A stretch of 44,145 bases of DNA from JBBPYA01 sp038200385 (GTDB lineage: Bacteria; Actinomycetota; Actinomycetes; Mycobacteriales; Geodermatophilaceae): NCBI GenBank assembly GCA_038200385.1, contig JBBPYA010000080.1, positions 1-44,145 of the forward strand, written 5' to 3'. This document shows positions 7,106 through 15,525 of this stretch, piece after piece; positions within the stretch are counted from its first letter, which is position 1, and each line of letters starts with the position of its first letter. Position numbers and translations under genes: made by a program. The notes beneath the pieces were generated by a model, which was given only the letters and a program-made list of their open reading frames with translations, was not told the DNA's origin and made no database searches.

Positions 7106-8179
7106 CTACGACGTGGGCGAGGGTTGGGTGGTCGGCGGCGGCGGGGGGGTGGACGCGGGGTCGCCGCCGGCGGCCGGGCTGGTGGACGGCGGTGGGCCGC
7201 CGGTCGCGGGAGCACCCGACGTGGGGCGGGTCGGCGTGGGGGAGACGCCTCCCGACCCGCCGGTCAGGCAGGGTCGGCACGGCACCGGGCCGAGATCGTC
7301 GCGACTGACGCCGGGAGCGCAGGAGCAGTCCTGCACCTGCTGCCAACCCTCGGCGCGCTGGGCCACCCGATCCAACAGTGCCAGCGAGTTCTGGGCGCGC
7401 GCCCGCTCGTCCGGGCTCATCCCGGGGACGAGGTCGCCGAGCAATGCCTGCTGGCCGTCGGCCCAGCCGGGCACGATCGACAGCGTGCTGACGTTGCTGC
7501 TGTCCAGTGCGGAGTTCGTGAGCAGTGAGACGCCGGCTTTGGTCTGCCGATCCATCTCGGCCAGGGTGTCGACGACGACGCTGCTGTCCGCTGCCGCGGC
7601 CACCACCAGCTCGCCGCGCCGCACGTCGCCGGTCCCGGTCAGGGACAACGCGGTGGGTTCGTCCAGCAGTGCGGTCACCTCCGTCAGCCTGGCCTCGGCC
7701 AGGTGCAGCAAGGCCACGCCGCGCGTGTCGGTGTCGAAGGTCAGTCCGAGCTGGACCCGCTCGGTGGCCCGCTTCGCCGCGTAGAGGGCGTCCCCTGGCA
7801 ACGCGTCCCGGGACGCCAGGCTCAGTCCGCCGGCCGTGCCGACGAGGACCGCCAGTGCCGCCACCGCGACCAGAGCCCGGCGACCCCAGGTCAGTTCGGC
7901 CCGCCAGGCCGCCCTGTCCCGCCGGGAGCCGACCGGGGCGCCGGTGTCCTGTGCGAAGCGCTCCGCGGCCAGCCCGACGAGCATCTCGCGGGTCGAACTG
8001 CGGAATTGCGCGGACGGTCCCGCGGGGGGTTCCACCCGGGTCAGCCGGCCGGCGACCTCGAGCAGCGCCGTGAGTTCCGGATCCCGCACAGGGGGCGGGG
8101 CAGCGTGCGCGCCTGCGCCTTGCTGCTCATCGAGGGCGCGCGCGAGCCGCTCCGCTTGCGTACCCCCGTGCAACCTCAC
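7106..8179 (-). CDS. rsbN: DUF5667-type membrane protein, probable RsbN-like anti-sigma factor
   Basis: This 357-aa protein has a cytoplasmic N-terminal part (1-95), one transmembrane segment (about 101-122) and an extracytoplasmic helical domain with GDALYAAKRATERVQLGLTFD, typical of DUF5667. A Pro/Thr/Ser-rich tail (from about 290) follows a small Cys cluster (CSCAP, CRPC). It follows the BldN-like sigma gene on the same strand, 133 bp downstream. In Streptomyces the gene after bldN encodes RsbN, a membrane-anchored anti-sigma factor that holds BldN. By position and topology this is the same partner. The start is GTG 8179 with GAGGAC just upstream. Low similarity outside the TM region keeps the symbol tentative. 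Confidence 0.65.
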   Translation of the reverse strand: MRLHGGTQAERLARALDEQQGAGAHAAPPPVRDPELTALLEVAGRLTRVEPPAGPSAQFRSSTREMLVGLAAERFAQDTGAPVGSRRDRAAWRAELTWGRRALVAVAALAVLVGTAGGLSLASRDALPGDALYAAKRATERVQLGLTFDTDTRGVALLHLAEARLTEVTALLDEPTALSLTGTGDVRRGELVVAAAADSSVVVDTLAEMDRQTKAGVSLLTNSALDSSNVSTLSIVPGWADGQQALLGDLVPGMSPDERARAQNSLALLDRVAQRAEGWQQVQDCSCAPGVSRDDLGPVPCRPCLTGGSGGVSPTPTRPTSGAPATGGPPPSTSPAAGGDPASTPPPPPTTQPSPTS

Positions 8180-8312
8180 CGTGTGTCCTCTCGGATGGCC
8201 AGCACGAGAGTGCCCGTCATGGATCTCAACGAGTGCGGGGCACGCCGGGATACGGCCGACCGGCAGGCTGCTGGCGGCCGGGTCGTCCCCGGTTCGATCC
8301 CGCAGCGCGGCG

Positions 8313-8975
8313 TCACCGCGCTACCCCCAGCATTCCGGCCAGCCGACGGATAGCGCGGTGCTGCAGAGCCTTGATCGCCCCGTCGTTGCGGCCCATGATC
8401 TCCGCGGTCTCCGCGACCGACTGTCCCTGCAGGAAGCGCAGCACGATGCACTCCTGCTGGTCCGCACCGAGCTGGGCGACCAGTCGGAGCAGCTCGGTGT
8501 TGTCCAGATGCTCGAGCACGAGCGTCTCCGGCCCCACGGCGGGCTCACCGGTGTCGCAGACCTCGTCGGTGACCACCTCCAGCCGGTGCCGACTGGACTT
8601 GACGTGGTCCAGCACGATGTTGCGGGCGATCGTGACCAGCCAGGCGCCGAGGTCCCGTCCCTGGTAGGTGAAGGAGTCCAGCCGGCGCAGCGCGCGGACG
8701 AACGTCTCGCTGGTGAAGTCCTCGGCCAGTCCGCGGTCGGACACCTTGTAGTACAGGTAGCGGAAGACCATGTCGACGTAGCGGTCGTAGAGCTGTCCGA
8801 AGGACTCGGAGTCCCCGGCCTGGGCGCGCTGGACGAGTTCCCAGGAGCTGGGTTCGACCTCCGGACGGCCGCGGCCGGCGGCGGTGCGTGCGGACGGACC
8901 GTCCGGGGACTCGCGGGGTCGCGGGGCGTCGGCCGGCGCGGACTCGGCAACCCGCGGCACATCGGCTCCGGCCAT
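8313..8975 (-). CDS. bldN: ECF sigma factor, BldN-like
   Basis: This 220-aa ECF sigma factor has a disordered N-terminus (1-42). Region 2 spans SFGQLYDRYVDMVFRYLYYK, AEDFTSETFVRALRRL and the YQGRDLGAWLVTIARN helix. Region 4 spans QQECIVLRFLQGQSVAETAE, then GAIKALQHRAIRRL. These strings are very close to Streptomyces BldN as I recall it, and the rex-hem operon lies nearby as in S. coelicolor. BldN drives aerial-mycelium genes and is held by RsbN. ATG 8975 is preferred over GTG 8999 because GGGAGGG lies 5 nt before it. In Streptomyces BldN is made as a pro-protein; the N-terminal extension here could be similar, but that is inference. Confidence 0.82.
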   Translation of the reverse strand: MAGADVPRVAESAPADAPRPRESPDGPSARTAAGRGRPEVEPSSWELVQRAQAGDSESFGQLYDRYVDMVFRYLYYKVSDRGLAEDFTSETFVRALRRLDSFTYQGRDLGAWLVTIARNIVLDHVKSSRHRLEVVTDEVCDTGEPAVGPETLVLEHLDNTELLRLVAQLGADQQECIVLRFLQGQSVAETAEIMGRNDGAIKALQHRAIRRLAGMLGVAR

Positions 8976-9013
8976 GTCACCCTCCCAGCTGCGAGTCACA
9001 CGTACATCCGCTC

Positions 9014-9031
9014 CGTCACTGGTTGGTGACG
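9014..9031. promoter_or_regulatory. Inverted repeat upstream of bldN-like gene
   Basis: CGTCAC (9014-9019) and GTGACG (9026-9031) are separated by 6 nt, about 40 bp upstream of the bldN-like ATG and 90 bp upstream of the divergent acyl-CoA synthetase. The half-sites resemble those of BldD, a known bldN regulator in Streptomyces, but the spacer is one base longer than the BldD consensus I remember. It may be an operator for either gene. Confidence 0.35.
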
Positions 9032-9119
9032 GTCCGCACGGTGAGACTGCACTGTGTCATGGTCCATGCCTAGTCTTCGCGTCACAACCGGTGATCAGTT
9101 TTGTCCGAGGGAGGCGCAG

Positions 9120-10655
9120 ATGCCCACCGACGGTGCCGCCGGGCCGAATTTGGCCGACCTGGTCGCGCGCTCGGCCACCCACTCGGGGGATCGCCCGGCG
9201 TTCGTGGCAGCCGGACGTCGGCTGACCTGGGCGCAGGCCGACGCGAGGATCTCGGCCCGGGCCGCCGGCCTGCAGCGGCTGGGCCTCGCCCCCGGCGAGC
9301 GGGTCGCGCTGATGCTGCCCAACGTCCTGGACTTCCCGCTGACCTACTTCGCGGTGCTGCGCGCCGGCGGGGTGGCGGTCCCCATCAACACCGGCTATCC
9401 CGCCCGAGAGCTCGGCCACCTGCTGGCCGACTCCGGGGCCGCCCTGCTCGTCACCGACGCCGCCGGGGCGCAGGTCGCCGCCGCCGTCGAGCAGGACTGC
9501 CCGCAGTTGCGCCGGGTGCTGCACCGCGGGGTGTCACCGGATCCCGTCGTCGCCCTGGACGAGGACGGCGCGACCCCGGACCCGACCTCCCGTGGCGGTG
9601 AGGACCTGGCGGTCCTGATGTACACCAGCGGGACCAGCGGTCGACCGAAGGGCGCGATGCTGAGCCACCGGGCGCTGCTGGCCAACATCGAGCAGGTGGC
9701 GGCGATCGAACCGGGCCCGGTGACGGCGACCGACGTGGTGCTGCTGGTGCTGCCGCTGTTCCACATCTACGGGCTGAACGTCGGGCTCGGGCTGACCGCG
9801 TGGGCCGGAGCGAGCGCCGTACTCGTGGATCGGTTCGACCCCGGGGCGTGCCTGGAGCTGATGGCCACGGAACGGGTCACCACCGTCGCCGGCGCCCCGC
9901 CGATGTACGTCCAGTGGGCAGCGCTGGACCCGGCCGCGTTGCGGCGGGGGTTCGCCGGCGTGCGTACGGCGCTGTCGGGGGCGGCCGCGCTGCCCGGCGG
10001 CGCGCTGGCCACGATCCGCGAGGCGACCGGCGTCGAGATCGCCGAGGGGTACGGGCTGACCGAGACCGCTCCGGTGCTGACCTCGGCGCTGGGCGCCGCC
10101 GCCAAGGCCGGCTCCATCGGCCGCCCGATCCCCGGGGTCGAGCTCCAGCTATGGGATGACGCCGGGGACCCGGTGGATCCGGAGCAGGACGAGGAGGGCA
10201 CCGGACAGATCGTGGTGCGCGGCCGGAACACGTTCTCCGGCTACTGGCCCGACGGCCACGACGGACCGGACGGGGATGGGTGGGTGCGCACCGGCGACCT
10301 GGGCTTCCTCGACGACGACGGGGACCTGCACCTGATCGACCGGCTCAAGGACCTGGTGATCGTCAGCGGTTTCAACGTGTACCCGCAGGAGGTCGAGTCC
10401 GTGCTGCGGATGCATCCCGGCGTCCGCGAGGCCGCCGTCGTCGGCATGCCGGACGAAGCGACCGGGGAGGCGGTGCACGCGCTGGTCGTCGCGGCGCGCG
10501 GTGCGCAGCCGGCACCGGAGGAGCTGCTGGAGTACTGCCGGCAGCGGCTGGCCCGGTTCAAGTGCCCGGCCCGGATCAGCTTCCACGACTCGCTGCCGCA
10601 CTCGGTGACCGGCAAGGTCAGCCGGGCCCGGCTACGGGAGCTCGGCTTTGGCTGA
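9120..10655 (+). CDS. Acyl-CoA synthetase (AMP-forming, ANL superfamily)
   Basis: This 511-aa ANL enzyme activates a carboxylic acid, probably a fatty acid, to an acyl-CoA through an acyl-adenylate. Visible motifs in order are MYTSGTSGRPKGAMLSH (P-loop, about 165), LPLFHIYGLN, GYGLTETAP (A5), GWVRTGDLG (A7), DRLKDLVIVSGFNVYP (A8 hinge) and the catalytic Lys in TGKVSRARLREL (A10). All catalytic elements are intact. ATG 9120 is preferred because GAGGGAGG lies about 6 nt upstream. It is divergent from the bldN-like gene, and the glutaredoxin-like gene follows with an overlap. The chain-length preference cannot be read. Confidence 0.92.
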   Translation: MPTDGAAGPNLADLVARSATHSGDRPAFVAAGRRLTWAQADARISARAAGLQRLGLAPGERVALMLPNVLDFPLTYFAVLRAGGVAVPINTGYPARELGHLLADSGAALLVTDAAGAQVAAAVEQDCPQLRRVLHRGVSPDPVVALDEDGATPDPTSRGGEDLAVLMYTSGTSGRPKGAMLSHRALLANIEQVAAIEPGPVTATDVVLLVLPLFHIYGLNVGLGLTAWAGASAVLVDRFDPGACLELMATERVTTVAGAPPMYVQWAALDPAALRRGFAGVRTALSGAAALPGGALATIREATGVEIAEGYGLTETAPVLTSALGAAAKAGSIGRPIPGVELQLWDDAGDPVDPEQDEEGTGQIVVRGRNTFSGYWPDGHDGPDGDGWVRTGDLGFLDDDGDLHLIDRLKDLVIVSGFNVYPQEVESVLRMHPGVREAAVVGMPDEATGEAVHALVVAARGAQPAPEELLEYCRQRLARFKCPARISFHDSLPHSVTGKVSRARLRELGFG

Positions 10656-10908
10656 GGATCGAGGGCGCGCCAGGCACACCGTGACGCTGCTGACACGGGC
10701 CGGCTGCCACCTGTGCGAGCAGGCGCAGCCGGTACTCGAGCGGATCTGCGAGCAGGCCGACGCCGCGCTGTCCGTGCTCGATGTCGACGCCGACCGCGAG
10801 CTGCGAGCGGAGTACGGCGACCGGCTGCCGGTGTTCCTGATCGACGGCCGGGAGCACGGGTACTGGCGGGTGGAGGAGGCCCGGCTGCGAGCGGCGCTGG
10901 ACGGCTGA
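10648..10908 (+). CDS. Glutaredoxin-like thiol protein (CHLC)
   Basis: This 86-aa single-domain thioredoxin-fold protein of the glutaredoxin/DUF836 type begins TVTLLTRAGCHLC, with a C-H-L-C redox motif near residues 20-23. It continues with LDVDADRELRAEYGDRLPV and the cis-Pro in RLPVFLIDG. It probably acts as a cytoplasmic thiol-disulfide protein; no partner is evident. The TTG start at 10648 overlaps the ligase stop by 8 nt, suggesting translational coupling; GTG 10681 would remove the first 11 residues. In S. coelicolor small genes also lie between bldN and rex. Confidence 0.78.
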   Translation: MAEDRGRARHTVTLLTRAGCHLCEQAQPVLERICEQADAALSVLDVDADRELRAEYGDRLPVFLIDGREHGYWRVEEARLRAALDG

Positions 10909-10938
10909 CCCGGGCCGGCGGTGGGGCTGCCCGCGACT

Positions 10939-10956
10939 TTGTGCCAACGTTCACAA
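10939..10956. promoter_or_regulatory. Rex operator (ROP) in the rex-hem promoter
   Basis: TTGTGCCAACGTTCACAA matches the Rex consensus TTGTGAA-N4-TTCACAA at 12 of 14 defined positions; the two mismatches are CC for AA in the left arm. It lies 98 bp before the rex start. A -10-like TACCGT (10962-10967) stands 17 bp after a -35-like TTGTGC that is the left end of the operator, so Rex bound here would block polymerase. Autoregulation of rex-hem is known in Streptomyces coelicolor. Confidence 0.8.
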
Positions 10957-11053
10957 GCGGCTACCGTGGAGGGATACCACAGCCGCCGCCGCGGGGTTCG
11001 TCCGACCCCCGCCCGACGATCTCCCGCCGCCATCCCACCCAGTCTGGAGCGCC

Positions 11054-11707
11054 GTGTCCGAGGGCCGCGCCATCCCCGAGGCGACCGTTGCCCGACTGGC
11101 GGTCTACTTGCGCGCGCTGAACAGCATGGTCGACGGCGGGCTCGTGACCGTGTCCTCCGACGCGCTGGCACACGCGGCCGGGGTGAACTCGGCGAAGCTG
11201 CGCAAGGACCTGTCCTACCTCGGGTCGTTCGGAACCCGCGGAGTCGGGTATGTGGTGGAGGTGTTGCGCGAGCAGATCAGCACCTGCCTGGGAGTGACCG
11301 AGCACCGCTCGGTCGTCCTCGTCGGTGTCGGCAACCTCGGCCACGCGCTGGCCGGCTACGGCGGCTTCCGATCACGGGGGTTCCGGATCGCCGGGCTCTT
11401 CGACCGCGACGCCGCTGTCATCGGGGAGGCGATCGCCGGGTTGCCGGTGCTGGAGATGGCCGAGCTGGACACCGTCGTCCGTCGCGAGGACGTGTCGATC
11501 GGGGTGATCGCGACGCCGGCCGCCGCCGCGCAGGACGTGTGCGACCGGCTGGTCGCCTCCGGCGTGACGAGCATCCTGAACTTCGCGCCGATCGTGCTGG
11601 CGGTCCCGGGCAACGTCGACGTACGCAAGGTCGACCTCGCCGTCGAGCTGCAGATCCTGTCCTTCCACGAACAGCGCAAGGCCGCCGGTCTCAAGGCCGT
11701 GCTGTGA
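11054..11707 (+). CDS. rex: Redox-sensing transcriptional repressor Rex
   Basis: This 217-aa Rex has an N-terminal winged helix (1-80) with VARLAVYLRAL, VNSAKLRKDLSYLGSFGTRGVGY as the recognition region, and a Rossmann domain starting VVLVGVGNLGHAL with G91-x-G-x-x-G96. It ends with the domain-swapped helix LQILSFHEQRKA. Rex represses respiratory genes when NAD+ dominates and releases DNA when NADH rises. GTG 11054 is the start, with GGAG about 7 nt upstream. It is first in the rex-hemACDB operon, and its own promoter carries a Rex site. All family hallmarks are intact. Confidence 0.96.
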   Translation: MSEGRAIPEATVARLAVYLRALNSMVDGGLVTVSSDALAHAAGVNSAKLRKDLSYLGSFGTRGVGYVVEVLREQISTCLGVTEHRSVVLVGVGNLGHALAGYGGFRSRGFRIAGLFDRDAAVIGEAIAGLPVLEMAELDTVVRREDVSIGVIATPAAAAQDVCDRLVASGVTSILNFAPIVLAVPGNVDVRKVDLAVELQILSFHEQRKAAGLKAVL

Positions 11708-11720
11708 ACGGCGGCCGAGG

Positions 11721-13046
11721 ATGAGCCTGCTGGCCGTGGGCATGTCCCATCGCTCGGCGCCGGTGACGCTGCTGGAGCGCGTCAGCATCGGTCGCGACGA
11801 GGTCGCCAAGGCGCTGCACGAGCTGCTCGACGGGGAGCACGTGCGCGAGGTCGTCGTGCTGTCCACCTGCAACCGGGTCGAGGTCTACGCCGAGGTCGAC
11901 CGCTTCCACGGCGGGGTCAACGACATCAGCGCGCTGCTGGCCCGCACCAGCGGACTGGGGCCGGCACAACTGAGCGAGTTACTGTACGTGCACTACGAGG
12001 ACGCCGCGCTCGCCCACCTGTTCAGCGTCGCCGCCGGGCTGGACTCGATGGTTCTCGGGGAGTCCCAGGTGCTCGGCCAACTCCGGGCGGCCTACGCGCT
12101 GGCCGGGCAGGAGCGGGCCGTCGGGACGGTGCTGCACGAGCTGTGCCAGCAGGCGCTGCGGGTCGGCAAGCGGGTACACGCCGAGACCGGGATCGACCGG
12201 GTCGGTGCCTCCCTGGTCGGCGTGGCGCTGGATGCCGCCGCCCTCGTGCTGGGCCAGCACCTCGCCGGACGCCGCGCCCTGGTCGTCGGGGCCGGCTCGA
12301 TGGGGGCACTGGCCGGTGCGACGTTGCGCCGCCGCGGCGTGACGGACCTCGTGATCGCCAACCGGACCGCGAGCACCGCCCAGCGGCTGGCCGGGACGCT
12401 GTCCGGGCAGGCTGTGCAGCTGTCCGAGATCGGCGCCGAGATGGCCGCCGCCGACATCGTGCTCACCTCGACCGGGGCCAGCGGGCAGGTGATCGGCGCC
12501 GACCAGGTCCGGCAGGCGATGCGCGCCCGCCCGGACCGGCCGCTGGTCGTCCTGGATCTCGCCCTGCCCCGGGACGTGGATCCGGCGGCCGCCGACGTGG
12601 CCGGCGTGACCTACGTCGACCTGGAACATCTCCGTACGCTGCTGTCCGGATCGCAGACCCAGCAGGACGTCTCCGCGGCCCGGACCCTGGTCCGGGCCGA
12701 GGTCGAGGCCTACCTCACCTCGCAGCGCTCGACCGCGGTCGCGCCCACGGTCACCGCGCTGCGCAGTTACGCCGCCGACCTCGTCGACAACGAGCTGCTC
12801 CGGCTGTCCGGTCGGTTGCCCGACCTTCGACCGCGCGAGCGCGAGGAGGTGGCGCAGACCGTACGCCGGGTCGTCGACAAGCTGCTGCACGCTCCGACCG
12901 TGCGGGTGAAGCAGGCCGCCGCGGAGCCCGGCGGGGAGAACTACGCCGCGGTGCTGCGCGAGCTGTTCGGGCTGGACCCCGAGCGTCGGGACCTGTCCGA
13001 GGCGCTCGTCCTGCCGGCAACGGTGACCGGGGAGGCGCCGTCATGA
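11721..13046 (+). CDS. hemA: Glutamyl-tRNA reductase
   Basis: This 441-aa enzyme reduces glutamyl-tRNA(Glu) to glutamate-1-semialdehyde, the first committed step of C5-pathway heme synthesis. The catalytic Cys50 sits in VVLSTCNRVEVYAEV. DSMVLGESQVLGQLRAAY is the substrate-binding signature, and VVGAGSMGALAGATLRRRG is the NADPH Rossmann motif. The C-terminal dimerisation helices follow to a disordered end. It lies 13 bp after rex and overlaps hemC by ATGA. Co-regulation with rex puts heme entry under redox control. Confidence 0.97.
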   Translation: MSLLAVGMSHRSAPVTLLERVSIGRDEVAKALHELLDGEHVREVVVLSTCNRVEVYAEVDRFHGGVNDISALLARTSGLGPAQLSELLYVHYEDAALAHLFSVAAGLDSMVLGESQVLGQLRAAYALAGQERAVGTVLHELCQQALRVGKRVHAETGIDRVGASLVGVALDAAALVLGQHLAGRRALVVGAGSMGALAGATLRRRGVTDLVIANRTASTAQRLAGTLSGQAVQLSEIGAEMAAADIVLTSTGASGQVIGADQVRQAMRARPDRPLVVLDLALPRDVDPAAADVAGVTYVDLEHLRTLLSGSQTQQDVSAARTLVRAEVEAYLTSQRSTAVAPTVTALRSYAADLVDNELLRLSGRLPDLRPREREEVAQTVRRVVDKLLHAPTVRVKQAAAEPGGENYAAVLRELFGLDPERRDLSEALVLPATVTGEAPS

Positions 13047-13987
13047 CCGGGGCCGGGGTGCGGTCACGGTCGCTGCGACTGGGCACCCGACGCAGCCGGC
13101 TCGCCCTGGCCCAGTCCGGAGGAGTGGCCGCGGCGCTGGCGGCCGACCAGGCGCGTGACGTCGAGCTGATCGAGGTCACGACGTACGGCGACAACTCGAC
13201 CGAGCCGCTCGCGCAGATCGGTGGCACCGGGGTGTTCGTGTCGGCGTTGCGCGAGGCGGTGCTGCGCGGTGAGGTCGACTTCGCGGTGCACTCCTACAAG
13301 GACCTGCCGACCGGGCCGGCGAGCGGGTTGGCGCTGGCCGCCGTACCTCCCCGCTCGGATCCCCGCGACGTCCTAATCAGCCGGGACGGCGCCACGCTGG
13401 CCGAGTTGCCGCCGGGCTCCCGGGTGGCCACCGGCTCACCGCGCCGCGTCGCGCAGCTGCGCGCGCTCGGGCTCGGCCTGGAGCTGGTCGGGGTGCGGGG
13501 CACCGTGGACACCCGGCTGGCCAAGCTCGCCGCGGGGGAGTTCGACGCCCTCGTGCTGGCCCGGGCCGGCCTGCAGCGACTGGACCGGCTCGACGCCGTC
13601 AGCGAGGTGCTCGACCCGCTGCAGATGCTGTCCGCCCCCGGTCAGGGTGCGCTCGCGGTGGAGTGCCGCGAGGACGACACGGAACTGCTCGAGCTGCTCG
13701 CGCTGCTCGACGATCCCGACAGCCGGGCCGCGACCGCCGCGGAGCGCGCCCTGCTTGCGGGCCTGTCGGCGGGGTGCTCTGCCCCCGTCGGCGGACTGGC
13801 TTTCGTCGCCGAGGGCGACGAGGGAATGGAACTGTACCTGCGCGGATCGGTGACGGCGATCGACGGCAGCGATGCCGTGCGCTTGTCGGCCACCGGATCC
13901 GTTACCGGCGCCGAGGAGGTGGGTCGGCGGCTCGCCGACGACCTGCTCGCCAACGGCGCCGCCGAACTCATGGGAGCACGAGAATGA
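13043..13987 (+). CDS. hemC: Hydroxymethylbilane synthase (porphobilinogen deaminase)
   Basis: This 314-aa enzyme polymerises four porphobilinogens to hydroxymethylbilane. It begins with LRLGTRRSRLALAQSG, and has EVDFAVHSYKDLPT with the catalytic Asp, GSRVATGSPRRVAQL (substrate-binding arginines), VRGTVDTRLAKL, and Cys245 in LSAGCSAPVGG, which anchors the dipyrromethane cofactor. ATG 13043 overlaps the hemA stop (ATGA) and the gene's own stop overlaps hemD (ATGA), showing tight translational coupling. Confidence 0.97.
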   Translation: MTGAGVRSRSLRLGTRRSRLALAQSGGVAAALAADQARDVELIEVTTYGDNSTEPLAQIGGTGVFVSALREAVLRGEVDFAVHSYKDLPTGPASGLALAAVPPRSDPRDVLISRDGATLAELPPGSRVATGSPRRVAQLRALGLGLELVGVRGTVDTRLAKLAAGEFDALVLARAGLQRLDRLDAVSEVLDPLQMLSAPGQGALAVECREDDTELLELLALLDDPDSRAATAAERALLAGLSAGCSAPVGGLAFVAEGDEGMELYLRGSVTAIDGSDAVRLSATGSVTGAEEVGRRLADDLLANGAAELMGARE

Positions 13988-15525
13988 CCCGCGCCCGCAA
14001 GCCATCCGGCCGGATCGCCTTCGTCGGCGCCGGACCGGGGGATCCCGGACTGCTGACCGTCCGGGCCGGCCGCGCCCTCGCCGGGGCGGACCTGGTCGTC
14101 GCCGACGTCGGCCTGCCCGACGCCGTGCTCTCCCACGCCGCCGACGCCGAACTCCGGCCGGCGGCCGGTGAGCCCTCGGAGATCGCGAGGTCCCTCGTCA
14201 CCGAGGCCAAAGCGGGCCGGACGGTGGTCCGGCTGGTCGCCGGCGACCCGTTCAGCGTGCCGAGCGTGGTGAAGGAGACCCTCGCCGTCGCCCGGACGAC
14301 GGTCGCCTTCGACGTCGTCCCCGGAGTCCCGGCCAGTACCGCGGTGCCGGCGTACGCGGGCATCGCGATCGGCCCCGAACTCACCACCGCCGACCTGCGC
14401 AACCCGGTCGATCTCGCGGCGCTGGCCGCCGCGCCCGGGACGCTGGTCCTGCAGGTGCCCGCCGAGGAACTGGCCAAGGCCTGCGCGGGTCTGGTCAAGA
14501 ACGGGCTGTCCGGCAGCACCCCGGCCTGCGTGACCAGCGGGGGCACCGGCACCGACCAGCGCTCGGTGGTGTCCACCGTCGACGACCTCGCCGCCGGCGA
14601 GGACACCGGGCAGCGGGGTGGCCTGGTGACCCTCACCCTCGGTGGGCCGGTGGACAAGCGACCGCGGCTGTCGTGGTGGGAGAGCCGGGCGCTGTACGGC
14701 TGGCGGGTGCTGGTCCCGCGGACCAAGGAGCAGGCCAGCTCGATGAGTGACCGGCTCGAACTGCACGGTGGCATCGCCGTGGAGGTACCGACGATCGCCG
14801 TCGAGCCGCCGCGCACCCCCGCCCAGATGGAGCGGGCGATCAAGGGTCTGGTGACCGGCCGCTACGGCTGGATCGTGTTCACCTCGACCAACGCGGTGCG
14901 CGCGGTCTGGGAGCGTTTCGCCGAGTTCGGGCTCGATGCCCGGGCCTTCGCCGGGGTGAAGATCGCGTGCGTGGGCGAGCAGACCGCGGCGGCCGTGCAG
15001 GCGCTGGGGATCCGTCCGGAGCTGGTCCCGACAGGGGAGCAGTCCAGTGAGGGTCTGCTGGACGACTTCCCGCCGTACGACGACATCCTGGATCCGATCG
15101 ACCGGATCCTGCTGCCCCGCGCCGACATCGCGACCGAGACGCTGGCCGCCGGGTTGCGGGAGCGGGGCTGGGAGATCGACGACGTGACGGCGTACCGGAC
15201 CGTCCGGGCGGCGCCCCCGCCGGCGCAGACCCGAGAGGCGATCAAGGGCGGCGGTTTCGACGCGGTCTGCTTCACCTCCTCCAGTACCGTGCGCAACCTG
15301 GTCGGCATCGCCGGCAAGCCGCACACCCGGACCGTCGTGGCCTGCATCGGGCCGCAGACGGCAGCGACCGCGCGCGAGTTCGGCCTCCGGGTGGACGTGC
15401 GGCCCGAGGTGGCCTCCGTCGAGGCACTCGTGGACGCGCTGGCTGCCTACGCCCGTGACCGGGACGACTCCGGCGGTGATGTCGCGCCGCCGAGCAAGCC
15501 CAAGGCGCGAAGCCGGGCGCGGTGA
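13984..15525 (+). CDS. hemD: Bifunctional uroporphyrinogen-III C-methyltransferase/uroporphyrinogen-III synthase (CobA-HemD)
   Basis: This 513-aa fusion is usual in actinobacteria. Residues 1-245 are a tetrapyrrole methylase (SUMT-like): FVGAGPGDPGLLTVRAGRAL (glycine motif), VVRLVAGDPF, VVPGVPASTAVPAYAGI. Residues 255-495 are uroporphyrinogen-III synthase: GWRVLVPRTKEQA, WIVFTSTNAVRAV, CVGEQTAAA, and FDAVCFTSSSTVRNL. HemD closes hydroxymethylbilane to uroporphyrinogen III, and the SUMT half could methylate it towards siroheme/cobalamin. In the methylase half some canonical residues are weak (for example VADVGLPDAVL where VYDRLV is usual), so methylase activity in this copy is less certain. 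A basic tail (KPKARSRAR) ends the protein. Confidence 0.93.
   Translation: MTRARKPSGRIAFVGAGPGDPGLLTVRAGRALAGADLVVADVGLPDAVLSHAADAELRPAAGEPSEIARSLVTEAKAGRTVVRLVAGDPFSVPSVVKETLAVARTTVAFDVVPGVPASTAVPAYAGIAIGPELTTADLRNPVDLAALAAAPGTLVLQVPAEELAKACAGLVKNGLSGSTPACVTSGGTGTDQRSVVSTVDDLAAGEDTGQRGGLVTLTLGGPVDKRPRLSWWESRALYGWRVLVPRTKEQASSMSDRLELHGGIAVEVPTIAVEPPRTPAQMERAIKGLVTGRYGWIVFTSTNAVRAVWERFAEFGLDARAFAGVKIACVGEQTAAAVQALGIRPELVPTGEQSSEGLLDDFPPYDDILDPIDRILLPRADIATETLAAGLRERGWEIDDVTAYRTVRAAPPPAQTREAIKGGGFDAVCFTSSSTVRNLVGIAGKPHTRTVVACIGPQTAATAREFGLRVDVRPEVASVEALVDALAAYARDRDDSGGDVAPPSKPKARSRAR

Noticed and set aside
8295..8315. T-loop-like GGTTCGATCCC suggesting a tRNA 3' end
   Set aside because: The flanking bases do not form a T stem, and no anticodon arm or acceptor stem can be paired upstream.
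9054..9119. Longer start for the acyl-CoA synthetase
   Set aside because: ATG 9120 has a strong GAGGGAGG site and fits the family N-terminus; the upstream codons show no similarity.
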